Shown here: positions 29,001 to 42,341 of the stretch, piece by piece
Position numbering within the stretch: position 1 is the first letter of the stretch
How the letters are laid out: each line of letters begins with the position of its first letter
Assembly (NCBI RefSeq): GCF_028389875.1
Contig: NC_084677.1
Span: 8,226,017-8,290,016, forward strand
Direction: 5' to 3'
Length of the DNA stretch: 64,000 nucleotides
From: Rhea pennata
Taxonomy: Eukaryota; Chordata; Aves; Rheiformes; Rheidae
The notes under the pieces: model-generated
What the model was told of the DNA's origin: nothing
What the model saw: the letters and a program-made list of their open reading frames with translations, nothing else
Databases searched by the model: none
Translations under genes and position numbers: made by a program

Positions 29001-31699
29001 AAACCTAATCTGGCATTCATCTGCATCTCCATCAGGCAAAGAGCTTTGTAAACCTAGGCGTTAACTACTTGACCATACTTTGTGTGTTGCAGTTGACACT
29101 GGTGATAGGGAAGACACTGCCTCGGCACTACGCACTCTGAATTCCGCGTAGCCCTTTGCCACAACGAAAGAAAGGCTTCTCCAGCAAATCCTTCAAAGAT
29201 TTCATGCTGTAGTTTTGTCTGTGCTGGTAAAAGACTCGGAGAATCCCAATAGCATTGTATATGTGTAAGTATTTAGTTCTGTGAGTTAATGTTTATCATA
29301 TTTGAATCAAGCTGGCAAAGATTTTGCCAGATGACTTCAACCCAAGTAATAAAAGACCTTTTTTAATGCCACACAGTAGCAAACTAAGTTTTTTTTTCTG
29401 TCACTAACCATTAGAAATTCATTCTGATTAAAGTGGCTGGACTGAAAAGGTGCTTTTTTGCATTATTCTCTAAAGTCAAGCAGCCATTTTCTTAACCTCA
29501 GGTTATAGAGAAACATGCATACTGGGGACTGGGTGCAAGAGTTATACTTTTAATGGACATATGAAGAGTGTAAAATACTTCCTGAAAATAAGTATTTGTA
29601 TAACTGGATCATTAAATGGAGTATTTTGTTGTGCACTATGTGAAATAACATGTGTAAACCTTATACCTGAGCATAAATTTTAATGAGAAATTAGTTGTCC
29701 TGGGCGATCTGTTAATTATGTTAGTCATTTCATAATGTGCCACAACTCAAACCAAGTACCTGAAATATGCTGCCTGAACAGCAGGTCAGAATATTCAGTC
29801 CAGATACAGGAATGGAATATTATAAAACTAATTTTCTAATTATCAGGAAATATTCTGTTTTATAATGAGTGATGTTCTTAATAGTGTATGAACACTTTCC
29901 CTTTTGCATAATATATTCAGAAAAAATCTCAGACAATGTTTAGTCTAAGGGGATATACAGTTTGCCCCCATGCAGAATGCATGCTATTAGAAAGGCAGCA
30001 AAGGAATCTATTTAAGATGATGAGTTAAACATAGGGCTTGTGGATAATTTGTCCTGCTCTCTCCTCCTAAAACAACAGAAGACTTCCAGAAGTGTGAGTA
30101 CAAAAAAATTGCCAGTAGTAATATCTGGAAGGTCATCATCATTGTTTACACAAAGTGTGTGTTAATCCAGCTATCAAAGTCTAACTGTGTTCCGGAGAGG
30201 ACCTTCTCTGAGACAGGCACAAGGCATTTTTATCAAACAGTATTTACAGAGTCTCCAATGTTTAATCACTGTGTATTTAACTTGAGAGGGAAACTTGTTT
30301 GGTCAGCATGGTGGTATGGCCCTAGCATTTGTGATTTTTGTTTTATCAATATAGCAAAGACTTTAAGTTTTGCTAAATAATTTTGCCTCGGAAAGGCTAG
30401 CATGGATATTTCCTTCCTTCCTGGACTAGTTTTATATGCTTCAGAGTTAGTAATACTCCAAATTCCACATGAATACTAGCCAAAACCTTTTCAGTTTTAC
30501 CTTATTTCCTGCCATTAGTACTAACTTTTCATTGTGTTGAAACAAAACCATAAATCAGCTCAGGCATACTAAATGTGTTAAAAGGAATTTGGTTTGGGTC
30601 TCCAGTTGATTTAAAAACAAAGCCAATTGAAAGAAAACTCTTTTCCATGGAATGAGATTTCCTTTTGAGCATTTCCCACAGTTTTGTGTGGCAATCATCA
30701 TGCACATGAGTGACTTCAGGGTAAAATACAGAAATAAGGAATTAGACGAATGGTTCATACTGGGGGAATGCAACATGTTTTAGTAATATTCAGATCCAGC
30801 ACTTTGGTATGTTCCATTATAAACAACTACAAACATAGTTATCTGAAGCCACACTAAGCTTCAGGTTGTTCAGCTCCATTTGCAGTTTCAGGAGGAACTA
30901 TCGCTCATGCGGGTGGCAAATGATGAAGACCACCTTTCCTTTTCAGTACGGCTTCTCTGCAGACAGAAATAAAACAGTTTGATTATAAACTGATATTATT
31001 TATACTATAAGACTTTTACAACATAATTATTCTTGTGTACTCTTTTACTCTAGAAATTTGTATCAATATGACCATAATGATATAGAAATACCAGCATAAA
31101 TGATTGCCAGTAATTTTCTTTATAATTCTTAAGTGGAAGATAATACTCCTTTAAATATTTCTTTAAGTTTTCTTTAAGTAGAAGATTACTATATAAAATT
31201 GTGTTTTGTCATCTGGGACTTTATTTTTTTACTGTGTTATTTTTTTGTGAATCAAAGGTCTAGTTGCTTTGATTTTTCTCACGTGATACCAGATTATTGT
31301 CTAGTATGATTTAAAATGTGCTTATGTACTGAAATGATTATACATCCAGTATTCTTTCTATATTTATGTTTAATTTTAGTTTGTCATTCAGAATATCTGT
31401 AGGTTACGTAAATAAATACATTTGGGCTGTTTATGAAGTGGTGGGATAAACAGAATAGGCAGCTACAGTGAGATAATATTAAAATAGTCTTTTTTCATTA
31501 TTTTTTCTGGTTTTTAAGTCAGAAAAATAACGTGCTCATTTTTCATTTCTTTATTTGCTAAAAAACATAGTAACTTCAAGGAGAATTAATCTCTTCTTAT
31601 TTTAGGCCTCTAAAATTCAGGTGCTGTGACAGACAAGAACACTTAGGCATACCCTGCCGTCAGGGGACAGAACTAGCCACTGCCAGAGAGTTATTCATC

Positions 31700-31726
31700 T
31701 TAAATGCTTATAAGATAAGCATTTAA
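31700..31726. repeat. Perfect 12-bp inverted repeat
   Basis: TTAAATGCTTAT and ATAAGCATTTAA are exact reverse complements around a 3-nt loop (AAG). This is the longest perfect short-loop hairpin noticed in the window. It shares the core ATAAGCAT with the hairpin at 24478-24501. Confidence 0.92.
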
Positions 31727-32950
31727 AATAGGTGGGACTCCAACCAAAAATCTGCTAAATTTTGGAAGAGCCTACCCTGAATCTGGATTTATTCTACAAA
31801 ACCAGGCTGCCATCTTTAGGGGGTTATGCTGGTAAGTCACATGATAGCCATGAAAACGTGGATTTTATAGGTAGGGATATTTCCTTTGCAACTACTGAAG
31901 CATTCAGACATATAAATAAAAGCAGGTCTTGCTCCATACAGTATCATTCATTGCGGTGAGGAAGAATCAGGTTCAATACGTTAGCTGTACTTTGAAATGC
32001 TTATTCATTTTCATTTGGACCTTGGCTAAAAACAATCAATATGGTTGGAAATCTGAAAGTGAAGTAAAAGTGGGTATTTCAGCTGTGGTAATACAGATTA
32101 GGTACTTCTATATTTTCAAAAATTATGAAAAGTACCCATTTACTTTAACAGGGACTACATTAGTCATGCCTTGTAGAAATTCTTTGTAATACTTAGTGCA
32201 TACAGTTTCTGCAGAGAATACATCATGCTTATTCAGTTCTACAGTAATTTTTCCATAGAGGAGGACCGTATTATTTCACTTTCATTCATCTTTACATTCC
32301 ATTTTCTGCTTTACTAGGATTAACAAAGCATTTCAAGTATTTTAACGGGAAAGTAATATGTTCACAAAAACTCTCATTAAAATCTTTATCTTCAAGTTAC
32401 AAAAGACTGCACTTCTCAATGATAAAAACTACATACTGAAGCAGCACATACTTTTGTTAGAGAATTATTCTGGTATTAGTTTTGTTGCATTAACTTGGGA
32501 AGATAGCTCTCTTTACTACCATATGCTTGTGTCTTGGAGCTTCATCACTACAATAGTAAATACTGAATTCTAATTCCAGGATCTAATACATGGCTATCAC
32601 AGCCTGTCTTACTTACACAGATCTCTTTTAGGATTAAAATAATACTGATGATAGGGAAAAATCAAGTTTTAAATCTAAATGATCAAATTATATTTGGGTT
32701 TGTGCAGACTGAAAACAGCTACAAGCAGAACTAAATAACACCTTTCTAACAAGCTTTATTATCATGTAAGATTTATGTCTCTCTTCATTTTGTGAAAATT
32801 TAGGAGGATTCTTAATTCATACCATATTTTTTCAAAATTTCAGAAGAGAACTCTAGCCACATTATTGCTATCAGTAGCAGAATATAAAAAGAGCAGACGA
32901 GGTGCACGATTTGCTCAGGCAGGGGTGAGCAGCCGAGCTCACGGGAAGGA

Positions 32951-32978
32951 ACTGCTGGTGCAGTACTGCTGGTGCGCT
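32951..32978 (+). repeat. 14-bp tandem duplication
   Basis: ACTGCTGGTGCAGT is followed directly by ACTGCTGGTGCGCT: two copies with two differences. Confidence 0.85.
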
Positions 32979-35900
32979 GCCTCTAAGGCATTACTTCAGA
33001 GCAGTTTTTCCACCTCCAGCACTTGCCAACAGAAACCCCCATAAATAGAATTCCCTGTAAAACACCCTGAAAGCAGCTGTTTCAGAATGAGGGTATGTCC
33101 CAAAGCTGGGGCCTCCGGAGAAACACTGCTGGCCCTCTGTTTTAATTGATGGGGCCCATGAAGTGCCTCTGTAGATCACGTCTGCTCTAATCTGGGAGTG
33201 GAAGAAAAGTGATGTGGTTTCTCAGCGATGGTAGCTACAGTGACAGAAAACACACATTCAGGTCTTAACTGTGAGCAGAAGCAAAGCGCTTATTAACCTC
33301 AGTTGTGCAGGCAGGCCTCCACTGTTTCAGTTTCTAACGTATTTCAAGTTACCATTGTCTTGACAAAATACAAATATGGCTGATTACTTAGGGAGATATA
33401 AACACACACATTGCAAAAGAAATGACCTCTTAGATGTAAACGACATGAATATTTTTCATGCCTGAAGAACGCTGGATATTCTCAGAGGACTTAGAAATGA
33501 AGAAATGCAGTTCTGAATTGCTGTTATTCTCCAAGCACTTTAATTCGCCATGAATTCACAATGATTTATGAACATACAATGTTGCTCACTTCTCTACACA
33601 TTTGCTTTCTTTCTCCCTCTTCCTGGGCAAATTGCCAGAGCTTTATTTCTCAAAATTTAAGGAGGAGTTTTTGAAATGTTTTGTAAAGTATTGGGAGGGC
33701 AGGTGTGTGGAAAGTGGCAAGAATTTGAAATCAGAATTTGAAATATTCCTGCATTGTAGAGACAATCTTTTATATAGTATGTGAAATAATTTGTGTACGT
33801 ACATATATGGGTAATTAGTAATCTTTTGGACACTAAACATGTCTTGCAACATTCAATACAATGTCTTGTACTACAAAATTATACAAATCCTATTGTACAT
33901 TGTGATACTATAAAACTTGGCATATCTCAGCAAAAGAATATGCAAATCCCTACTGGTATTTTGTTATTGTTAAATGTCTTTCTCCTCTTTTAATGTGAAA
34001 GAATTCACAAAACAAAAGGAAGAGCTGGCTACAGGAGAAGAATCATGCACTTGACTGCATTTAGAAATAAACTTACGAAAGCAAAATTTTACATGTATTT
34101 ATACATTTTAATATGTATATACAAATGTATTTACAGATAAAATAGTTCTTTTTTAATTCATAATAATTTTAAAAGATGTAGATTCATTAGGAACAATTAC
34201 ATAATTTCCATTTTGCTAAGAGGTTCCTTATGAAAGAGTGGTTTCTGGAAAAACTTAGGGTCATTGCTGCCAATTATTCATCATCTTCCCCCTCTGCCCC
34301 AAGTTTCTGTGGTCACTTATATCAATGTAAATTAAAAACTCATTATTATTACGTGAATTGGTGGCTAGTATAAAAATACCAGCTGATGAAATGAAAAAGA
34401 GAAAGCAGCATGTTCTCTTGAACGTATTAAAATGATTATTTATAGCCTTTAAAAATGTTATGAAATATTAAAGTGAGATAAATACAAAACTGCTTTAACA
34501 GTTCTTAAAAAAAAATCCTATTCCTGAACATTTTATAATGTATCATGTAATAGTAGTGAATTTACACAGTGAATTAACACATTCTTGTTTAAAAAGATTT
34601 GGATTTAACTGCACAATTTAGCTTTAATGAGAGTAAGGAACCTGCCTATAACATGCCTCAAATATCTTTAGAGACTGAACTTCTTTTTACAATAAATTAT
34701 AATACCATAAGCCATATCTGCCTTGGGAAATGAGTATATAAATTCTCAGGTAAGGAAACAATTTTACCAAACTTTCACTAACTGTATTATTTTTGTAGAA
34801 AGTCAGTTTAGTTTTAAATAAATACTTCATTCAAACATTATGGATTTGCCTAAATTAAAATATCTCTTGCTTTAAAAACTGTAAATATTTTATATCTACC
34901 TTCCTCCTGTCTTATATTTCACTGTAAAGCTAACATTCAGGTATAATGTGCGTCCATTCCCCTTTTTTTAAAGACTATTTCTTGAAAAAGTCCTAACAAA
35001 TCTAGTTTTATCTTGAGCAGTTGTCACATATTCCAGAACTGGCTTGTTCAGGCAGGTATTCCAGAAGAGGTATTTGCCTCTAAATTTGGCTAAGGTTTTT
35101 TCTTGGGCTTAAGACAATCTGAGCCAAAAATTCAGTGGATATCAACTGGCACAACAACACTTGGCTCAATGGTGACTTATACTAGCTACTATCTGATTCT
35201 TGGTTTTTTCCTTAAACTTAGTAAATCAGTGTTACAGACCAAGTAACAAGTTTCCCATTAAGGTCTCATTTCATTACTCTAAAATTGAACAAGACATTTA
35301 AGATCATTCAGGTCAAATTTTGTGTCTAGATCAGTCTTCCTTCTTGAAAGATGATACTTGTTTTGGGAGATCTTAACCTAATCTAATTTAACGTGATGAC
35401 AAAAAGAAAAAATTGAAGTTTCCTTTGGGCAGGATAATGAGTCTAAAGTGCTCTACCAGTGGTCTTTTCTGATATACGAACTTTATTCTACCCTAAATAT
35501 TAAACCCATCAGACCCTATATAAGACAAACACTATTAAACAATATTCTGTGCAATTTAAAAGAAGAAACATTAACTTAGAATAGATGATTTATTAGCTCT
35601 CCACAGTCATTTGGGTTTTTGCACAAACTAAGGAGACGTATTTGAAGACCTCAGAAAAGACACCTTTTTTCTACTGTATCTGTGCTTGCCACGTGCAACA
35701 GATTTAGCTCATGAAATACCTTCAGCAAGTTGTTGACGTTAAGCTGAAAGACCGCTTCTTCTTGAAAGCGCGTTGCTCCTGTAGGCACCAGGTCAGCTAA
35801 ACTGGCACATTTCTTGTTTGCTCCTGCAAGCTCACAGATTCCTCTTCGTGCTACCGGCCTTCGTGAGCCCTGCTGAGCCACAGCTAAAGCGCCTGAAGCA

Positions 35901-36686
35901 AGTGGATCCACTGGCATCCTCCTTCCTTCACACCTCAGTCTAGGTATGGCAATTGCGTAACGTAGGCTGTCTGCCGATGATCACAATATAGACAGTCTCA
36001 AAGCAGATTATTTGCTGATTATCTCACTGTAGAGGACTGCTGCCAGGACACGATAGCCACAGGGAGGAATCTCATGGCACTGGTGGAAGCTGCTGACTTC
36101 ACAGAAAACCTAGCTGCAATTTCACACCTCCTAGGCTCGCTCACTAGACCACACGTGTTGCAAATCTTTCAGAGTTGCTGTTAGCCCCAACTACTTACCA
36201 CTGAATCTATCTCCTGTATCGCACTGAGGCGTCCAACTTGTGTGCATTTTTTGAATTTTTACCTGAATTTACATATATGGCTCTCTGTACCAGAAGAAAA
36301 TCCTGACTTTGATGGGATAGCTTATAAAGAGGCCGCATAAATTGCTGTAAAAAGCCAGTGGCTGGTCTGTTGCTTGAATTTTAATATTCTAGATTTGAGA
36401 ATCAGGAGAAACCAATATAAGTAATTAAGTAAATGGACTTAACTATTTTATCTAATTTAAATCTATTAATTTATTAAATTATTGGACTTAATGACTTACA
36501 TTATTGAAAATATCTAGCATATGAATAGAAATACTTCTCCTCTGTCAGCCTGAGAGTAATTCAATTTTAAAAATAATAACCCCTATTTGACTAATATTAA
36601 TCTGACAAATAAATATGCTACCAAGAAAACTATTTATGTGTTCAAGTAAGCCAAGCACCTGCACACAAACAATTTCTTTCTTACAG

Positions 36687-36753
36687 AGGACTGTCATTCA
36701 GTGTCTGAGAATACCCTGGAAAGAAAGCCTTTGCTGTTTTTCCTTCAAGACAG
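36687..36753 (+). other. Candidate internal exon
   Basis: Acceptor CAATTTCTTTCTTACAG and donor AAGACAG|GTAAGTGTG, both near consensus, bound 67 nt. Two frames are open: RTVIQCLRIPWKESLCCFSF and DCHSVSENTLERKPLLFFLQ. The first is phase-compatible with the candidate terminal exon starting at 37228. It may be a lncRNA exon, a lineage-specific gene or chance. Confidence 0.25.
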
Positions 36754-37227
36754 GTAAGTGTGTGTTTACTTTCACCAAATCTCCATGTGCATATGACAGC
36801 CTCTCACAAACACTCATATGCTGGAAGAGTAACACTTTCACAGGAAACATCCTACACATGTCTCGCCTGTGTGTGCACTAAATAAAGGGGGAAGTCCTGC
36901 ACAGCTTTCTGTGTATTCACTTGTGAGCTCCTGGGGGAAACCAAGGCAAAGGACACAGTTCTCATACAAATGGGCAAAGGTATCCACATTCCACAGTGCC
37001 AAGCAACCATCAAATCCAGAGAAAATTCCTACCCTTCATCCTTGCCCTACTTCAGGCATCTGGGAATCATTGAAGTCTTGCAAATAATTTAGAGTATTAG
37101 CCCTCTGGTTACTGATCACATCTTGCTAAAGTATATATTTCACTCTACCCGCCCGGATTTTCTTTTCCTTTTTACCCCATATTGTGAGACAGGATATTAA
37201 AATAAGTTCTTCATATTTCTTTGACAG

Positions 37228-37440
37228 AGTGTAACAACATTTTCCAGACAAAATGTGACACGATTTTCTCCACTCCGTATTATTGTTATTTCTCTAGAGC
37301 CATAGAAGTTGGCATACCACAAACGTCAATGGTGCTTAGAGAGCCTGTCTTAGTAGGGAAAGAGACTACAAAAAATAGTATGGATACTTTTGTGAAAGAA
37401 AATTTAAAACTTTCCTAAAATAGCTCAGCTATAAAATAAA
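37228..37440 (+). other. Candidate terminal exon with poly(A) signal
   Basis: Acceptor TTCATATTTCTTTGACAG precedes a frame open for about 63 codons to TAA at 37416-37418, followed only 16 bp later by AATAAA (37435-37440). Joined to the exon ending at 36753, the shared codon is GAG and the frame continues (ECNNIFQTKCDTIF, then EVGIPQTSMVL). I do not recognise it. An upstream promoter or CpG island is not seen, which argues for a lncRNA or chance. Confidence 0.22.
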
Positions 37441-38154
37441 TGATAGAAAAACTGCATTAGGATGTAGCATAAGTCTCCCATGGAATGTAGGCAGAAGCCC
37501 TTTTTCCTTACATTCTTACCATTTATACAATGGTAAAATGGGCATTGACCAATTACTTTTCATTTTTCAACGGCACATCAAAACTTTCCAGCATACTTCC
37601 ATCTTGTACAAATGAACTAATAAACTCCTGATACAGCTCTTGATAGTGCTTATCAACTTGTCACGCATGGCAGTGTTTGTTAACTTGCAACACGAAAATG
37701 TTTATCTTTTTGCTACACTCAAAGCAGGCAGCAGAACTGAAAGTTCCTGTGAGAAGAAGCTGGCAAATGGCCTGCAAGTCTAAAGGGACTTTGGTTTGCT
37801 CTGTTTTATTTTTCATTCCCAGGCCTTTTTTTCAGGAGTCAGACAGCAAAAAAAATTTTTTATACTCCTGCTGCTAAAGATCGGTAATGAATAGCTACAG
37901 CTTGGAGTGCCAAAAAAAGAAAAAAAAAAGTTTCAAAACAAAGTAGATTAGAGTTAGAATTACTATTTGTTCTTTTCAGTCATTATACCTGACTGTCAAA
38001 CACACGGATCACACCTGGGAGATGTAGAATCACACAACAGAAACAAAACTGCTATCCCCAAAATATGTTTAAAATGCTATGTGTCACTACTGAAACATCG
38101 CTGTATTCTATTGTGTCAAAGTAAAATACTGAAATGTTCTTAATTCTTTTGTAG

Positions 38155-38201
38155 GTAGAATGGAAAGCACATTTTCCCGTTCCCTGTCATATGGATAAAA
38201 G
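38155..38201 (+). other. Candidate internal exon, 47 nt
   Basis: Acceptor TTCTTAATTCTTTTGTAG and donor ATAAAAG|GTAAGAAT bound a 47-nt segment open in one frame (VEWKAHFPVPCHMDK). It is on the same strand as, and 1.4 kb beyond, the exon candidate at 36687. Joined to that exon in its own open frame, it soon meets a stop. It is therefore better viewed as a noncoding or alternative exon, or as chance. Confidence 0.18.
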
Positions 38202-38779
38202 GTAAGAATCAGACTTGCCCACTGCACTATTTTTACCTGCAATGTATTAAATGCAAACAGAAACTAACATATCTGGCTAAATGCACGATACAGTCTATTA
38301 GCAGCCAATTGCTCTCATATTTAGTGTCATCATTCTCTTTGCAATGTCAAAACTCAAGTCTAATTTCAAATGATAAAAAAAGACCTGTAGCTGTGGTCCT
38401 TGGGACAAGGATCCATCATATTTAAATGTTAACTCTGTCCAATATTACACTGCACCAGAACCTGTTTTTCTTAATAAGATAGACTTGCTATTACAGGTGT
38501 GGTCCCATACCCTGCAGAATATGTTGTTCAAGTATAATGTTCTGTTCATACTGAACTCAGATGAAATCAGTCAAATCTGGATAGCTAAAAAGTCTGTCTG
38601 TTACGCAGAATCAGGGTCAGGATCCCAGGGTGCTTTTAAATCCAGTTATTGCCATTGATAAAGGAAATTTTCTTAAGAGTTAAGTGAAATGAAACTCTTA
38701 TGACAGCAGATCACCACTTCTTGCTACCTTGTGGGTGACAGTTGAAAGAAGTCCACAAACCCAGACTCATGTCTAGCAG

Positions 38780-39500
38780 TAATAAAGGTCAAGCGCAAGC
38801 TGCCAACAGCACAGGCATGGCTCAGGCTGGCAGCAGGAGGCCTGGTGGCGGCCAGCCCCACCACCTCGCAGCCTCCCCTCCAAGGCACGTCCCCGGCTGC
38901 AGCTTGGCACTGCGGCGTCGCACAGCGTGCCCCTGCTGAAGCCATGCTGCTGTCCCGCCGGCTGCTGCGCCGGACGCCTGCCCCGCGCGGGACGTGGCGC
39001 ACCGAGCATCCTGCTCCAAGAGGGGGCCAAGAGGCCTGAACTGAATAGCTGCTGTAGTTCTTCCACATGCCCACACCATACTGGCATGTTAGCAAGAGGC
39101 AGGTTATCAGGACATTGCAGCCAAGGCTCAGTCCTTAGTTTCTGGCAGTGGTGCCTTGACAAGGAGTTACCTCCCTCCTTTTTTTTCTGACTTCTTGGAA
39201 CTTTCTGTTTTTAACGGGGCAATCTGTGGAGGAGGAGATCTGCACAGAGCTGGTGCAGGAAGATACTATGTTTAACGCCACAGCTGACTGGCCCTGGCCA
39301 ACTATTCCACATAAAAACGCATCCTGAAACGAGCTTGTGGATGTAACGGTTCCATCTGATAGGCAGAGTGCATGCAGCAGCTTATCTTGCTTCGGGGCTA
39401 ACAGAGGCACTTCGTCCTTTGCTGTGACTGCCCTGAGGGCAAACCAGGGCCACCCTTTGAATCCATACCCTCTGGAACTGCCAGCATGCACCTCCTAATG
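38780..39500. other. GC/CpG-rich patch in AT-rich tract
   Basis: An abrupt GC-rich segment, most CpG-dense over 38840-39030. Open frames overlap on both strands (up to 129 codons) with Ala/Arg/Gly-rich translations, so they reflect composition. It has no clear exon structure, poly(A) signal or known repeat. It may be a small CpG island (orphan promoter or enhancer) or an insertion. Confidence 0.4.
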
Positions 39501-42311
39501 CTCAGATCTGAACCAAAACTCACTGATTTTGACTTCAGATATGGTCAAAAAAGAGGTTTGTTTTCCTTGTTTGATTTAGATGTACCCAACGTTTTACAAG
39601 AATAGTATTATTGTGAAATTCTGGTACAAATTAGAATACATTCCATAAGCTAAAGTGATTTTATAAGAATTGCCAAGATATCTGAACTATTTGAATATGC
39701 ATCCAGATTATATCATAGCATCTACCTTTGATATAAACTATAATCTGAAAATCTTTTGCACACACTCAGCTCCCTTCATTGTCAACTCCAATCATAGGAT
39801 AAATCTGCGATGGCTTAGTACAGAACTGCGAAAATGACTAGCAAAAATTTCCTGCGCTTATATTTGAATAACCTAATGCTTTCTCTCATACAAAATTAAC
39901 CTGCTGCAATCTATTTAGATATTTATGTTATTTTCACCATTGAGGTATCAGAACACCTCAGGAAACAGTCACAGCAAGGCTGCAGACTTCTGTTTCAAAA
40001 GAATATGTAACATATAATTTGTCATTGCAAAGGTAAAGAAAATTTTTAAGTGGCTAAAAAAAAGAAGTCAATAATAAGTAATTCTGGGTAAGAATTCTAA
40101 TAGCTCAGTAGATTTTATATCAACTAACATCACCTGTCAAGTCTAACTACTAGGTAAATTAATAATTTCCAAGCATGTTGGTTTCTATTTTAATTGCTCA
40201 AGTCTATTATAGGTCATGCTATCTTGATGAAAGCATGATTATGAAATGTGTCATTTCTTTTAATGATCTTTATTAACTTAAAATGATTCCATGTATTTCT
40301 AAGCTGAATACACACTGGCAAAGCTTCTTCCAACTATAATTAAGCTTATGTCAGCACAGTACTTCATAATTTACATTTGCAGTTGTTTATAAGACAACTG
40401 TAAAGATCTGCTTTAGTCAGAATCTTGGCAATGATGGTTTAAATCTGGGAATAAAAATGTTTATACACATTTAAAATTTAAGCAAAATGAAAGCAAACCT
40501 ATTTACACATCACCTCCTGCTCATAATCAGTCATCATTTGGGAAAAAAATCATGTAGAAAGTCAGAAACAGTTTGTTATCATTGATAAATATGGGAGTGA
40601 CCATTTTTTAAAAAAGTTTATTTTTATATGTCTTTTTATTCCCGTAACTAACTGCTTAAGTTAAGAAAAAGATAAATTATAGACTCGGCATGAATACTAG
40701 TCTGCTTCTTTCACCCTTACTTTTGGCTGTATTCTGGTCCCCTCTTCAGAAAACTAGTTAAGGCTTTCTACAGACTTATTTACAGCACACGAGTGGTGAA
40801 TTGCCTCTTCCAATTGAACTTGCTGCTCTGCCTCCTATAGCTCTCTCCTTCCCACATCTTTCTCTAACGCAGTGTGGAAGAACATGGCATATTTGAGCTT
40901 TTCCGAACAGCTTCTTTGTGACACATGTACAGGATGCTGCCTCTATTCAGATTTGGATTTGGTATTTATGAAGTCATGTGCCCTGCAGTGGCAGCCAGTG
41001 CTGCACACATATCCCTTCAGTACTGACTGAAGCAGAATGACACTGTATTAATTCAGTAAGAAACTGGATCTAGCATATCCGAAGTCTAATAACATAGCAA
41101 ATAAACAAATAAACATATTATTAAAATGAATTCACCAAGTGCTGTATTCAGAATAAGGTTTTAAATTATCAATATATATAATATTCAAAATAATAATAAT
41201 GAGCTGATTCAATGCAAGAATGAGATTAATATTTTATTTAGGCTATCTATTAATAATTCTGTGTGTCTTGCCTGATACTTTCGTTTATCTTTTATGAGGT
41301 TGTTGGTAATCACACCTTTATATGTAATAAAAAACGAAGCTGTTGGTAATGCTCTTCCATTTTGTAAAAGAGTGAAAGTATTCCTGTATTACTCATTTCT
41401 TGGCACGTAATGAACTTTTAATATCTTTTCCACTGTGGAAATTCTATTTAAGAAATGCTACCTAGTTGCTACTGTTCGAACTTTTAGAACAAGACAATGT
41501 ATCTGCTGGTTTCTGTTAATGACTCCTGGTCCTATAATTAAAAGAAATCTAATTCTCTAAACAGTCTAATGCAAATGTTTGTTTTGCTCGTATTTAAACA
41601 ACGACTGAATGGCAAAATTATCTTTTACAAAATATTTCATACTGAAACCTAGTCACAGCCTACAGCCTACTCACAAAATGCTGTTAGCTTCAATGGACAG
41701 TTTTGCAGATGAGTTTTGCAGTCCTTGTGCTAGTGTTGAATCAAACCCAGAGATTTTTATAACATACTATTTCAAACCATAATAATTTAAATACTTAGTA
41801 TAAACAACTGGAACCATATATATGAATTACAAGTTTTAAGTACACATCTCAAACCCATGTGTTTGACTCTTATTTTCTAATGATAAAAGAACATGTAAAA
41901 AAATGCATACCTGTATGTCAAACAATTCATATTAGACTTAAGAAAGTATGGAATATAAGTATTACTGACTTTGACCCTTTTCCTTTAATTTATTCTCAAG
42001 ACTGCTAGGTCTAAACATTTTTTTTTTGGTTATATCAGTGCGATATGATAAATATCTTTTTACCTATTTTTCAGAACACTTATTCAGAGAGAATCTGACT
42101 TTTGTTACAGCCTAAAATGTTTGCTTGAGTAGGTATGTAAACAAGAGTCAGCTATTGAGATCTACAGGTTATAGCTGCATGCAATTTTATGAAAGATTGC
42201 TGACTTTAACAAAATTGCAAGAGTTTCTGATATCTTTGTAAATTACATGTAAAATAGGAATATAATATAGGACAAATATCAAATCAGATCAGTTTTTAAT
42301 GCTCAAAACTA

Positions 42312-42341
42312 TCACAATACTCTTTACATATAGTATTGTGA
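42312..42341. repeat. Perfect 10-bp inverted repeat, 10-nt loop
   Basis: TCACAATACT and AGTATTGTGA are exact reverse complements around a 10-nt AT-rich loop. Confidence 0.88.

Larger units (their letters stand above)
21100..36600. other. AT-rich noncoding tract
   Basis: No recognisable gene. It contains a TA-rich run (22852-22870), an A-rich run (26041-26081), two perfect inverted repeats and a short tandem duplication, listed separately. Isolated good donors occur, for example TCAACAG|GTAAGC at 21220 and GCTG|GTAAGT at 31830, without a convincing coding frame. Confidence 0.65.

Noticed and set aside
31762-31959. 65-codon frame with a GCTG|GTAAGT donor inside
   Set aside because: The donor is strong but there is no clear acceptor upstream, and the frame has no recognisable family.
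33602-33784. Coding-like 60-codon frame with acceptor and an internal GGCAG|GTGTGT donor
   Set aside because: The signals are moderate and isolated, the antisense strand is also open for 69 codons, and no partner exon was found.
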